Program-made: the position numbers and the translations under genes | Origin: Eumeta japonica | Taxonomy: Eukaryota > Arthropoda > Insecta > Lepidoptera > Psychidae | Reading direction: 5' to 3' | DNA length: 64,000 nucleotides | NCBI GenBank assembly: GCA_005406025.1 | Contig: BGZK01001345.1 | Span: 62,001-126,000 of the forward strand | Shown: in pieces, positions 23,940 to 36,610 of the stretch | How the letters are laid out: every line of letters starts with the position of its first letter | Position numbering within the stretch: the first letter of the stretch is position 1 | Notes under the pieces: generated by a model | The model's database searches: none | What the model was told of the DNA's origin: nothing | What the model saw: only the letters and a program-made list of their open reading frames with translations

Positions 23940-24150
23940 TATTCGAATAATTCATGCCCCGACGATGATGTGTCGCGTCATCAGTATAGGATTACAAATT
24001 CGAAAATCCTTCGTTAGCACTCGCATATTGTGACTTTGGGCTTTCGGGTGGCGCGTCACCAGTACAGGCAAGTCGTTAGATCTCCGTTCACCGTACGTAG
24101 TTCCGACCTTAGGCATTGGCATGGCGCGTGGCCAGTTCAAAATGTGGCCG
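23940..24150. repeat. three spaced copies of a GGCGCGTCACCAGTACAGG-like motif
   Basis: Related motifs occur near 23970 (TCGCGTCATCAGTATAGGAT), 24050 (GGCGCGTCACCAGTACAGGC) and 24122 (GGCGCGTGGCCAGTTCAAAA), about 70-80 bases apart. The open minus frame across them (23952-24176) has no recognised domain. Confidence 0.35.
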
Positions 24151-24176
24151 CGTTGTGTGCACAAAGAAAGAACCAA

Positions 24177-25979
24177 ATGGGTGTAATATTGTGGGATGCA
24201 TAAGTGGAAACCACTTTACTTTTTTTAAATTTATATTTAATATCTTGTAGATATATAATATCGTTTATTATTTCTCAGGAAATAAAATGTACCCAAATGT
24301 GAATTAAATACAAATGTCACACAATCGATACTAAGACGTTAAACAAGTATTGTTGTGAGACATTTATAACATATTAGTTAATTCTGTTATTTTAAAACAT
24401 GTTTAAGGTAACAAGTCTTTATATTATTTACGCCAATTGCCTTGGTATTCAACGAAATGATTGAAATTTATTGAATATTTTTTTTCCAAAACTCCTATAT
24501 TAAATTAGCTATCACGAAAAATAAAATAAATTTCCTGTACTTTTGTTGCTTTACTCGATGATGCATTATCGATATTCATAAATAATGACCCGGTATTTCT
24601 TTCAAAATCAACTTCAACCTTACGTATTAAATAAATACTGTGTGAATACATAACATCAACGCCAAAGCAAATGTTTCTTATGTTTTTATTTATTATCAAG
24701 TTCACACCTGTTTACAGAAAATAGTCGTTCACATCACACAGGACACCCGGCTCATCACGATAACAAACAGATTTAAATTCTCCTTTGATTTTCAAATGGA
24801 CGACTACGATGTGCTCAGCTAGCATATGTTCGAACTGATTCAATGAGTTTATTTATTTTTTGATATTTGAGAGTAGTCTATTATAAGTTACACTCCCTCA
24901 TGTGTAAACATTTTTTTGTCGTAATTAGTTCTTATCTTTCGTAGTGCGAGGTAGCATATCAATGAAGGTAGTTAGCTTTTTTTGTGCCTCTTCTATGTAT
25001 TTTTGATAATATTTAATGTTTTTTGTTTGATATTTTTCGAATAAGGATCCATATTTAATTATGATATACTTGATTTATATTCGTTAGGTTAGTTTCTTTA
25101 CATACTTTGATAGTTGATGTTGAATACAGGTCATTAAATAACATTGCAATTACTTTATTTTGAATCACTTGTAATTCTGATGATTTGGTTCTGCTACTAC
25201 TCCGTCCTTCGATAAGTACATAAAGTGTCGTGCGTGCGGACTGTCATGCGTGTCTTCCGAGGCATGCCTCATATTGCCTCATATTATTTCACGAATGAGA
25301 TCCGTCAGTGATGATGATTCCTTTTAATGTGAAACATCTTTAGGCACTTTATGATAGGGAGTAAAAATTTTCTGATGAAATGACAAGGCCAAGTGCCATT
25401 CAAACAACTTCGGGTCTCGTCTTGTAAGTGTTAATATATCAACATGTTTTCTTACAGCTTATAGCTTTATTCGTAAACGTCGGTTCGTTAAAGTGAATTA
25501 GTCTTAAAACGTAAAAGCGTTTATTAATTTTAAAAATGAGCGACAATGAAAATGAAAATGAAAGTGAGACTATGAAACATTCGATTCGGAACTAAATGCA
25601 GCTCGAGCTGTAAATTTTCATTTCACGTCTGCGCGGTGCCCCGTGGTGCTTCGTTTTTGGTTTAGTCACTGTGCATATTCCATAAGTACGTGCCCTGCCG
25701 ATGTATAACCTCAGATATTTTTTCGTGTTCTACTTTTGTATTGGTACAGTGTTGGCGGTTAAGGGTGTGTAAAGACATATAGAAAATATTATATTATGGA
25801 TAAAGACCGCTTTAACTTTGTACATAATGTTTCTAGGGTAATCTTCGCTTGCCCTTCCATCACACACATTTATGCTAACTATAGATTTCTTGCGTCAGTG
25901 CGCTTTTAATCATTTCTTCCTGTCGATCAAACCACCTCAACTTGACGTTATATTATGTAATGAAACCACAAATACTCAC
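24177..25979. other. non-coding or intronic stretch
   Basis: This lies just downstream (minus sense) of the exon at 25980-26064, so it is probably intron. A short plus-strand ATG frame near 25538 (MSDNENENESETMKHS) stops after about 20 codons. Minus-strand sequence at 25000-25190 has a faint reverse-transcriptase-like phrase (LQVIQNKVIAMLF), too short to call. Confidence 0.35.
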
Positions 25980-26064
25980 GCCTGACTCTCACGGTGGGTC
26001 GTTTGAAGGCGGTGCGGATGTAGGGCATGGACATCACCAGCTCTATCTGGGGAGGCGCCGGCAG
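25980..26064 (-). CDS. internal exon C of an unidentified host gene
   Basis: On the minus strand an acceptor (TTATTGCTGACACAG) precedes 85 bases, followed by a strong donor GTGAGT. The open frame reads LPAPPQIELVMSMPYIRTAF then KRPTVRVR plus one base. Codons are GC-rich and third positions mostly G or C, unlike the AT-rich flanks, which is what marks a constrained exon here. A second frame is also open, so the phase is not certain. It cannot join directly to exon B at 45278-45396: the two bases left there plus this exon give an early stop. An intermediate exon, or a different gene, is required. I do not recognise the protein. Confidence 0.7.
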
Positions 26065-26539
26065 CTGTGTCAGCAATAAAAAAAAAGTTAACAAGGTTCC
26101 CGTAGTTTTCGTCTATAATTAAGGATTTTTAAGTAAATTATTTGAAAATTATTCTCCGTAAGGATTCTACATTAATTTCCCTTATAAGATTTTTTTTATA
26201 GCATTTTAAGGGGCAAATGGGCATGTGAGCTAACCCGATAATCGTCGTTGCCCATAGACATTTTCAGGTTACAATAAAATATATAAACTTTTGAATCTAG
26301 TGCTTGTGTGTACACATATAGAAGCAAAATAGATAACAAATGATTATACATAGTCATAACATTATATCTACTTTGAAAGTTTTTCAATTCACTCTCAATT
26401 TATTACACTTTTACTTTCATCTTGCTTTGTGTCTTTTATGTCTTTGTCCATCAATCAATAAACAAGTAGTAAGCACCAATGATTGAGCGATATATAAAAA
26501 CAAATAAAAATACAACTAACGAAATTCCAGTCGAAAATA

Positions 26540-26616
<77 letters not shown>

Positions 26617-29454
26617 TACATAGCCACAACGACCGCCAGACATCTCCATTAGAATTATCAAAGGACTTACCGTTTTCGATATCGCCGTCACCCAATCCCT
26701 TGTTAGCGGAACAAATAAATTACAACGATTAATTATGGGCTTCAGTCTTCAGCCGCGACTTATTGTACTGAGTTGTGTAACTTCATTGTGTTCGGTCTGA
26801 GCAATAGCTCAATCGCACCAATACTCAAATAATTGTTCAACAGTTTCATCAAACGTTAGTTGCATTTGACGAAACCTCACGAGTCTTTGAATCACAAATG
26901 TCAAGTGACTATTTCTGGGACATATGTGGGATATTGGAAACTGTAACTGATCCTTTGTCTACATTTCATTAATACCAGTGACGGTTATACTGACTGGATG
27001 TAAAAACAGCTAATCCTCGATGACGCATTCCGAGCTACATGGTTATTTTTTTATTGCGACAATATGTTATTACGTGTTTGATTTGACTGACTAACTTAAA
27101 ATTATACATACGTCTTTGGAACAGGTGACGACTTTTTATCCGATCCTAATAGTCCAAGTAATTGAAAGTGTTCAAGAACCGTCTCATTACTTTAATCAAG
27201 ACCGGTCAATAATCTACAAACGTTGCGTCAGTGTTATATAGATCTAGAATAAATCGTTTATGCTAAGCTATGTCAACCGATAGTGCACTCGGACAGCGAG
27301 TCGTTTACTTGATCACTGTATAGTTATGAGTCATGTACACTTTATAAAAAACACTTAAAATTAATTTGTGCTTTCTATTCTTCCATAATATCACAACTCA
27401 TTCTAATAGATTCTCATTAATGCGTTCGATTATTCGCGCATATCAAAAGCAATGTACGAGGACAAATATTAGTGCGGTAGGACTATTGAATATATTAAAA
27501 TTTTACTAAATTTATTTTTATCCATTTCAGAAATGATCTCTAATCTTGTTTACTTAGAGCAGTTTGTTTAGAGATTATCAGGGACGATGATCATGTTCAA
27601 CATTTTTTCAGAAACCATAACAATTTTAGATTTCTGATTGCTTAGTAACTTCTCAATTCACTGACTAAACTATTTTAATACGGTTTTGTGCTATTGTTAC
27701 AGGCATTCGTAACATTAGAAGAACATAAGGTATAAGACGTGAAACATAATGAACCTAGCATGTTACCATTTTATTAGAATAGTTTATTCTAGTAGAATAA
27801 ATAAAAAAGCACATGAATTTCTTAGTACATACCTCAGTGACAGGAATCTACCAGCCCTATATTACTGAACTGCGAGTCGTTGAGGCGCGTAAACATCAAA
27901 TATAATTATTTTATTGTTTACAATGATGAAAGATAGTCAATTTTATACCGACGGTAATCGAATAAACAAAGAAGTTTGTACGGTTCGGAGGAAGCGCTGA
28001 GATGGTGTGGTGTCCACGCATTTAGTGTTTCAACTCGAACTCTTTTAACAACGCACCGATAAACTCCTCAGAATCGCCCCTTGACCAAGGAGAAGGCAGA
28101 AAATTGTGATCGATATCTGTTGTTGCATGCGAAGGTTATCAGGAGAATAAGCCTGAAGCTCTGGTAAGAACGATACCCTAAGAAGAGAATGGATAAAATT
28201 GGCAAATACTGCTCTACTTAGGTCGAACAGTTGTAGGGTTCTCCCGCTTTCGAGCTGACATTCTGGAAAGCGCAATTCCTTAACGGGACATAGCGGGCTC
28301 GCGTAGTATCCATCTGTGTTCAAATTCAAAATCTCGCTATGCTGTGCCTGTTTCGCAGAAAAGGTCCAACTTACTACGAATAAGAGTCTGGTAGAAATTA
28401 CAAAGAAAATAAAACCTTTTGCCGGGCATTTAAAGTTTCTAAAGAAAACAAATAATTCTGTTTATTAAAACGTTCCTATACTTATTTTTTCTTAAATTAA
28501 TATTGATTCGGATACATATGTAGATTATTGTGTATTCTTGACGTGTGAGTCTGCTTTGCCCTTCTCCGGTGCTCTAGTACGCCGTACTTCTTTACGGGCC
28601 TCATTTTACATATTAAGATTTTTCATCAAGCATTCAAAATACAATAAAGTACCTGCACTTTGCAAACAAAATAACTTTGTACCTTTTTGGAACAACACAC
28701 AGGAGTGGCATTTGAAAACTGTAGTACAAGCAGTTTTTTATTCACAATATTTTCAATATGCGAAAAGGAATATTTTTCAGGTAGACTCAGAATAAGAGGC
28801 GAATACGTATATCTTAAAAAAAACAATTTCCACAATGATGTACCTCTCGTTGATAATGGAAAATGTTTACTATCCTAGGACGATTCCAGTAAATAGAGAC
28901 CTGCACGTAATTAATTAAGGCAAATCGACAACCGAGTAAAAACGGGGCTGCAGAGGGTGTTCGGAACGCGATTCTCAAGTTAACCCGGCCATAACTTGTA
29001 CAGCCGGTTGTCAGCTCGAGTCGGTATTCGGAGCCTTTATGATCTCCGTAAATCAAAATGTAACAATGCTCTCGTCGCCGCCCACGGAATTAATTTTGGG
29101 GATTCAGCCGCGGTTTCGGGCCGCACGCGGGCGGGCGCCCGATCACACTGACGACATTTGCTGTATATGGCTACGCTGTCATTAAATATGAGTGTGCACG
29201 AGCACTATAGCAACTGACGAGTAGACGGCCGACTAACGCTTGACGGACCGTTGAGAATTTAACAGGTCAAGATAAATCAGGCCCTACATCAGTCAGTTTT
29301 ATGTAAAACCACTTTGTAAATCAGATAGAGTTATATGAGGCTCTTGATGTTCGTATGCTGTCTTAGCGATAACTAGGTCATTAACTGTAAATACCATACC
29401 CTTAAGAAGGGTTCATCTATCACCAAAGACAGTGCTTTCCATTAATGATCACGA
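26065..29454. other. probable intron; (AT)n and GC-rich island
   Basis: Contains an (AT)n microsatellite at 26544-26614 and a GC-rich island at 28920-29160 with CGGGCGGGCGCCCG-like sequence. Open frames around 28045-28329 and 28538-28878 overlap on opposite strands and have no recognised domain. No exon was found with confidence. Confidence 0.4.
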
Positions 29455-29790
29455 AAGTGATTTCGATTTCGGGTGACCTCCTTCACCTCGTACGTCGACC
29501 GATCACGCTTGCCGCCTCGACCTCGAGCCACGACCGCGCTGTCCCGTTACCGGTTCTAATCCCGTTTTCAATGCCGATTGACTTCCCTGTCGATTCCGAT
29601 CGTGGTCTCCTTTTGATACCTAACCCGATGTCAATCTAAATAGATTCAGATTGTGGTCACGGTGCCGCATTCAATTTTGATTCCAGCCACGCTTTTGATT
29701 CTAATGTAAGTCCCAAACTCGATTTCGACCTTGCTCACGTTCTCGATTACGAGCCCTTCCAGTCTCGAGTCATGATTCTGCTTCCCGTTC
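29455..29790. repeat. degenerate hexanucleotide array (CCGATT strand)
   Basis: Recurring words GATTTCG, CGATTCCGATCG, CCGATTGAC, TTTTGATTCC, CGATTTCGACC and TCGATTACG are spaced at about 6 or 12 bases over some 330 bases. It shares CCCGATGTC(A/G)ATCTAAAT with the array at 61430-61560, which suggests common descent as well as composition. Confidence 0.6.
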
Positions 29791-30044
29791 CGCTTGCGTG
29801 AAAATTTAAAATATCGTATGAGCAGTTTCATATATTAGTATAGATAGAACAATAAAAAAAAGTGTTTTTTTATACCAGAAAGTAATTTACTTCTATTAAA
29901 CATTTCATTAATATCTGTTAATCTATCATTTGATCAAGTACATATTTTTACTCCATACCAATGTTTATCGAGATCAGTTAAACTGATCATTCGTTAAATA
30001 AACTTTTTTCAAATATCAATCTCTTAGTCTATATTACTGTTACA

Positions 30045-30530
30045 AACTGCGCTCGAAAGCTAAAAATAAATTGAAAGTACAAAATAATTTCCTTTTAAAA
30101 AATATTCATGAATAGTAGTCTAAACCTAAACAACCTTCCCTCAACTCCCCGCCTACTTGCCACGCATGTTTATTTTTGGCATGGAATTTTCGAGTGGAAT
30201 AAATCTTGTTTTTTATATCAAACGTAACATGTTTACTACTTATTTGTTTCAATTAATTAATTGACGTATTCATATTTTAAGAACATTCTAAACAGCTACT
30301 CGAGGGGTATATATAGATATATGTCGGAGTTCGGGCACTGATGAGTGAGTTCTATTTATGTTCATTCACAAGCAAAGTGCGATCAAATATTGACAAGTGG
30401 TAGCAATCTGTTGTAACTCAGTGTTTTGGAATACAGGCTTTTGTAATTTTCTGCGTGGTTTCTTTTCGCTTAACCCCAATCCTCGAACACCCGACAAGGT
30501 CATTACGCAATACCACCATACAGATCTGTA
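30045..30530 (+). repeat. TATA-bearing dispersed repeat, copy 2
   Basis: Diverged partner of 8675-9170, same order of blocks: GCGCTCGAAAGCTAAAAATA, TTTATTTTTGG, AATAAATCTTGTTTTTTATA, a TATA motif (TATATATA at 30308-30315), CATTCACAAGCAAAGTGCGA, TTGACAAGTGGT and CCCGACAAGGTCATTACG. No ORF. Confidence 0.55.
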
Positions 30531-30938
30531 GCGAGTGTAGGTACAAACATTCTTTTTATCAAATTTTGTGATAAATATCCCTTTTAAGTCTCACTGACCC
30601 CAATCTCACTACCATTATTAAAATGTATGTGTATGTTTCTTATTATGGGATCTGAAAGAGGAATACGCAATAAGAGAACTTTATCTCAAAAACAATAATT
30701 AACGAAATAACGCATTTCTTTAAAGAGGTAATCCTATACATTTCTTATTTTTTTATTTTATCAATTTTTTTCATTCCGAAATAAATCTCATGAATTATCT
30801 TTACATTCTCCATTGATAACAAAACGATCCTAACCATTTTGAAATGTTTGATCTCGCAGTTATGAAAAGTGAATATACAAAAGGCACGTGTAGAGGAGAT
30901 CGTGGTCTAAGCACAGTCGATGCTACAAGGTCAGCCAC

Positions 30939-31370
30939 CTAAACCCTAAAGACTGAGAATCTGTCGATGATGTATTAGTATAGTGGGTACCAAGCATTAA
31001 CATAATTTTTGTATTGCGGATTTCAACTTCTGTATTCTGATACTATAGAGATACTGCCCACTACATAAAACCTAAAGATTGAGAATATTTCAATGATGCA
31101 TTATTGTTGTAGGTACCAAGTATGAACTTTATTTTTGTATTTCGGGTTCTCACCTAAACTGCAAGAAGTGAAGATCTGTCAATGATGTACTGATATTTTG
31201 GGTACTGATTACTCCCTTAATTTTTGTATTCCGGATTCCAACTTCTCAATTCTGATACTGCATGAGTACTGCCTACCTAACCTGTAAGGACTGAAGATCT
31301 GTTGATGGTACATTGAAATTGTCGGTACCAAACAAGTACTAACTTAAGTTTTCTAATCAGGGTTACAAGT
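30939..31370. repeat. minisatellite, about 123-bp unit, about 3.7 copies
   Basis: Units start near 30939, 31062, 31154 and 31277. Each has CTAAA/CTAAC, a GACTGA(A)GA(A)T-like block, ATGATG or ATGGTAC, a GGTAC(C) block, TTTTTGTATT and, in units 1 and 3, CAACTTCT followed by TTCTGATACT. Unit 2 lacks about 30 bases. Non-coding. Confidence 0.8.
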
Positions 31371-31439
31371 CCTTAATCCTAAAGCAATAAGGATACTTCT
31401 CATCTGAAATGTGAGATGTGAGCTTTCGAATTTATCAGT

Positions 31440-31740
31440 AAAGCAATTTGCCAAATATTATAAAAAAAATTCTTTGAAAAAATTTTCTCTGATATTTTTT
31501 AAACAAATCAATTTCATTTTCGATATTCTTCAAAATCGGCCCGGCGGAATAAGTTTAACGTTTTAGAAAGCTTCAGTAAAGTGAATCTCTAACACACACA
31601 CCAAGACATCACTCCGAAAATGGTCGATATAGAATCCTAGTACCCAAAACATCAAGATCTAGTGAAAACTAGATTTCCGAAATAAGAATTGTAAACAGGA
31701 ACTTACAAATTTTTTGATTTTTTTTTAACTTTCATATGAG
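31440..31740. repeat. AT-rich dispersed repeat fragment
   Basis: GAAAAAATTTTCTCTGATAT followed by TTTTTTAAACAA, and GGCGGAATAAGTTTAACG, match the repeat at 2200-2625. No coding signal. Confidence 0.4.
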
Positions 31741-32059
31741 AAAGTTAAAAAAAATAAACAGTAGCTCTCCGGGAGTGCCGGCAGAAGTAAAAACTTAAAC
31801 AATCACGTGTGCATTTTTTGAATAGTCAGGAAATATTTTTTATATCGTCTAGAAATATTTTTTGTGCAGGAAATATTTTAAAATGAAGTGTTTTTTATTC
31901 ATCGTTATAAATTACTACAAAAAATACATTATAATTTTCATTCAATGCACTATATTGTACATGAAAAATAATACATAATATAATTTATATACGAAAATTG
32001 CAATCTATTGCTTAAAACGTAAATTTACAAATACAATACGAAAAATTCCAACATGAATT

Positions 32060-32095
32060 TATATCTATATTGTACATATATACAATATAGATATA
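32060..32095. repeat. perfect inverted repeat, 15-bp arms
   Basis: Arms TATATCTATATTGTA and TACAATATAGATATA are exact reverse complements around a 6-base spacer CATATA. Confidence 0.9.
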
Positions 32096-32107
32096 TATAC
32101 ATGTCGG

Positions 32108-32172
32108 AAAAACCATTGATCTCGTGACACTGTTACTAACGGTAACAGTATCGCGAATTCAATGGTTTTTTT
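32108..32172. repeat. near-perfect inverted repeat, about 30-bp arms
   Basis: The left arm (AAAAACCATTGA...ACTGTTAC) pairs with the right arm (GGTAACAGT...CAATGGTTTTT) with only a few mismatches in the middle, around a spacer of about 4 bases. It could be a small foldback element, or a hairpin if transcribed. Confidence 0.8.
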
Positions 32173-35100
32173 GCATCTCAAAAATGCCCAACACGTCTAA
32201 AGAAGTTTTCACTTCGAAAATTACAAATTATTTAATTATAATCAATAACAGCAATCTTTTCTGATATTTTTTACATACCATTATTTAAGACAATTGAGAG
32301 ATGAGAGAAATCCTTACTTACGTCGTATCACAGACTATTATTCTGAATAGTGCCTCGTGGGGCGTACTATCTCCCTCGTACGCCATACGCAAAGAATTAT
32401 TCCACGTTATCTCCTATTTTGGGTGGGGGTGCGACGCGCGGCCGATAGTAAGCTACGTGTCCTATTGCTAAAATATTTTTACCCTCGCCTTCAGATCGGA
32501 TACCCTATCGTAAAAACTTAAGTATATCCTTAGGCATCTATAAAAAGTCTTTTTTGTTTAGGCAAATACTTGTTCGACTCCAAACTGTTCTTCTTTGACG
32601 AATAATAAACGAGCTTTTTTAATTAATTTATAACCGTTTTTTTTATTGTTAGCATTATGCTGTACACTTGTACTATTATACAATGATTCCGATTAGTTTA
32701 CATTCTAATTTTCTAAAAAAAAATAAGGTTAATTTATCGACAAAAATAAAATAAATTAATTTTCTGTACGTTAGGTTTTCTTTAATGATTTTTGGAATAT
32801 TAAATTCTTATCGTAGTTTTGGTTAGTTTGCACTTAAAATTCTAAAAATGTATTTTAGAAATTAATACAATTAACTAACATTTTTTTGCCAATTAGCTAA
32901 ATGTGCGACCTTGTGGATAATCATAAAGATAATTCGCATATTAATTTTTTTTGACAAAAATAAAATTAACAAAACTTTAACATTTAAAAAAAAACACATT
33001 TTTTGACATTTTAATGTGTATTTCGTAAACTGACACATTAAGGTTCGATATTTTAATTTCTTTTACAACTAGAATATACTACGGAAAAAATTTTAGAACA
33101 TTTCAGATCTCTAGCTCATTATTATGGCCCTCTGAAATAAAAGTAAAAAATCCCACTGAGGTTCTTTGTATTGTACTATGATTGTCTGTCGCGTTCCGAG
33201 CTACAATGTACATACAAAACCAAAGAGGGCATATTATAAATTAATTTTATGTACATTTTCACAAAAATGCATTATTACAGAAGCAATTATCGAGAGAATA
33301 GTATTATGTCATCCCTATTTTAAACTTTATTAGTATTTAAATTCAATTTAAATTGATTCCGACCAGGTGAAATAAAGCATTCAGAACTTCAATTTCCTAT
33401 TTTTTTTTAATTATTACAAATAGGTAGATAGCTTTAAATCTTATCGTAATTTGATATAAATAATATAAAATACTTTAGAAATATAAAAAAATTAAAAGTA
33501 TTCATAATAACTTAGCTTGTGAAATACAGAATAATTAGGTCAAATAGACCAAAATTTTTTGATTTTTACGACTACGTATATTTTTAATACTTAAAAAGAG
33601 GATATATTTTGTTAATTAAAAAAAAATCAATCGCCGATGAACACTTTTTAAGAATCTATGCATTTTTAAGTGTTCAGTCGGAAATATTGATAATTTACAT
33701 TTCAAAAATCCATTATAAAAAAACTAATGAATAAAAAAAAATACTTGTTAAGTTTTTATCGATAAAATTAACTCTATTTTCGTTTTTCAAAATTAGAACG
33801 TCCACGAATCGGGAAGATTGTAGAACAAACGCGAACACAGTGGTCGTAAGCGACCTCCGACGCCGCGGCGACATTCTGCGCCGGCGCACACGAAATCGAC
33901 ATCCTTCTCCATCGACGTCGCATACACATTGAGCCAGTCAGTGCAAGTTACTCCCTCCGCCGCCCTCTATAGCATATATTTGCAATACGGTATGGGGTGA
34001 ATTTAAAGTAATGTGCATAACCGCTGTAATTTAAATTTTAAAAATAAAGGCGATAAAATTCTTATTTTAATTTTGTAAAGTAAAAAATTAAATCATACAT
34101 CGGCTGTGAAGATAATTTAGATATCACCGGAAATGTGTTGTATGATAATTATATCACGTCGTGATCATCATATCCTCGGTATCACGCATTATATTTCCAG
34201 AGAGGTGTTTTGATATCTGCATATTCCTTTTGCGCAAAATGAATATGAAACAAGACTAATTTACTAAAGCGTGATTTCATTATATCCCTGGCGGTATCAA
34301 GACAATTTGCAAATGTAGTTCTCGCGAAATGGAAATTCTGTTTAGCTGTAGGTACAAATTGAAAATAAAGACGGTGTTTATTTTAGCTGATACGTGTGTC
34401 GACGCTCATCTAACTTTAGTTACGCATATCATTATTCGGTACTATTGCATATGTACTTTGTAATATACAACGATTGCCCGCATATTCGCTTTTGTGAAAA
34501 CAATAAAATATCTACATCAGCCAGCGTTTTATTTAGTTCCAAACCCTAGTACCTTTCCAATCTCTATATCAACCGCGGCACCAATGTTTTTAAATGAACT
34601 ACCCAACGACACCCCCACATTATAATGAGAAACGAGAAAAAATAATTATTCCCACTTTACATACAGGAAAGACGCTCAAAAATATATATTTTTTTTTCAA
34701 GGTTTTATTTTACTATTTTGTCAGCATGATTAATTTGTATATCCACCCAAATTACAGTTTTCTAGTACGAAAAGTCTTTGAGCTAATTGCAGACAGACAG
34801 GCGTACGTACGGAAACGGCGAAACTATAAAGGTTATAAGAGCCTAAAGAACCCTATCAACTTGACCATATATATTCCTGTATAAAATGGGTGATTTTTAA
34901 ATTGAATTTAATGTTTTAAAAAAATATATTGTAACTAAAAAAAATAAAAATACAAAGATTCATCGGGGCGTGGCGCGCGCGGCGCCGCCATCGATTTTGT
35001 CATGAAGATTTTGTAACACGAACATTTTATAATACCACTTCAAATTAAGTGCCAGCATAAAAAAAAAAACCTATTTGCGATAAAGTTACTTTATCGTCAT

Positions 35101-35685
35101 CCGAAGCTCCTTCCGAATATTTATTCGAATATTTTCTGGAATCGGAACCTCTTCTTTCTTAGTTAGCTCGGCCCCGCCGCGGAGGCCAGGCCGTAGGCTA
35201 TTGTCTACTGCCTTCCAAAAAGCGGATCTATATTTGATAGCAGTGCGATGAATTCACAACTAAGTGATACCACCCGACAGCTAAGATTTACTAAGGTATT
35301 GCATTGATATTAGTTTCGAATACGTATGCTTGTATGTATTTTATAGAGAAACTTATCGTAACTTACCAAATCAATTTCAATGGACTTTTTTTAATTTAAG
35401 TAAATTAAACAATTGATTGATCAACTTCAAAGGGTGTTCTATATTACAGAAAGAAATAAGAACAGATTTAATTAGATTTCTGATATTTACTTGAATTAAA
35501 AATAAAAGATTTTATCTACGCGAATTAAACAATCGTAGAAAGTCTTTTGAACAATAGACTTTCGTTGTTTTTGTGGTCAAAGTGAAAAATTTAAAAAGTA
35601 ATTTAGTATAAGATGCTGATTTAATTAACACATTGCATAAATTATTCCTATGTGTAAAACAATGAAACAATGAATATATAAACAG

Positions 35686-35690
<5 letters not shown>
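32173..35690. other. non-coding, mostly AT-rich; CpG patches
   Basis: GC-rich patches at 33830-33960 and 34965-34995 break an otherwise AT-rich stretch. A 96-codon plus frame at 34594-34884 is AT-driven and shows nothing recognisable. The segment 34790-34850 weakly resembles the GGCCAAGTGCGAG-family interior. Confidence 0.4.
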
Positions 35691-35734
<44 letters not shown>

Positions 35735-35765
35735 CGAGTGTGTGTGTGTGTGAGAGAGAGAGAGA
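35691..35765. repeat. compound microsatellite (TG)n(CG)n(TG)n(AG)n
   Basis: Uninterrupted dinucleotide tracts in the order TG, CG, TG, AG. The overlapping minus-strand frame with alternating TH residues is an artefact. Confidence 0.95.
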
Positions 35766-36472
35766 TATTGATAAATTCTGACGCCGTTTGACCCATCGTT
35801 ACGAAAATTGTGGTCATTTCAAGGAAATAGGTTTCATGCTGTTCATTTTTGTTGTAACTAAATCCTTCAAGACGTTACATCACCAATACACTGAATCAGA
35901 AATACGATTAATAAAATGTATTCCTTTTAAAAAAGACTCGGCGTTCTTAAGAATAAATTATTAAGTGTCACGATACAATATGGTTCCGTGTCCTGTTGGA
36001 AATTATGACGTATTTGACGTGTGACGTCATGAACCTAATCGGCCGACTCCATAGTTTATGGGTACACGTACGAATATTAAACGAGATGTTACACTGAAAC
36101 CAACAAATTGAATAAAAATCAAATCCTCTGACAGCGTATGTTGCCGACACGGTATACGAATATAAAATGTGGTCTTTTAATGCTTTCCCCGTCGACAAAC
36201 CCAAGTAATTAGATGAAAATAATTAAAAAAGACATTCATGTATACGTACGCTCATACCTGTTTCCAAAAGGGTTAGGTAGAAAATATAGCTCTTTACTGG
36301 ATACGTTCCTTATTTTCGAAGTTTTTGGTTCTGTAAGATAAAATATTGAACAAGTATATTTGCAAAATGTATCAAGATAATCATCCATAAATCATAGAAC
36401 CAGCAACTCACAGTAGCAGCAAACAGGGTTGCTCTTCATCGAACTATACCTACTGAGGAAAAAGGTTTCTGA

Positions 36473-36610
36473 ATGGCAACCACGAATCGCATGTTACGGC
36501 ATGGGACTATGAGTACATGGCCGGACGACCTGATAAAGTTTGTGAGCCACTTTTGGGAACTAGTCCATCTGTATCGTAGTGGTCTAGAAGGAAGACCTTC
36601 GGTCTATACT
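36473..36610 (+). pseudogene. possible RTE-type LINE C-terminal tail remnant
   Basis: The frame gives TMSTWPDDLIKFVSHFWELV and then LEGRPSVYT. This recalls the end of many lepidopteran RTE-like reverse transcriptases, where a RW.DDL.K block is followed by a W-rich stretch. The resemblance rests on one motif, so the call is weak. Downstream codons to 36679 have nothing distinctive. Confidence 0.4.

Noticed and set aside
25000..25190. Minus-strand phrase LQVIQNKVIAMLF resembling a reverse-transcriptase C-terminal motif
   Set aside because: One short phrase with stops close by; insufficient to call a LINE.
26455..26691. Minus-strand frame with a long alternating Ile-Tyr run
   Set aside because: Artefact of the (AT)n microsatellite.
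28045..28329. 94-codon minus-strand frame beginning MNLNTDGYYASPLCP
   Set aside because: No recognisable domain, no splice support and the composition of its surroundings.
35512..35817. 101-codon minus-strand frame with long TH repeats
   Set aside because: Produced by the (TG)n microsatellite read on the other strand.
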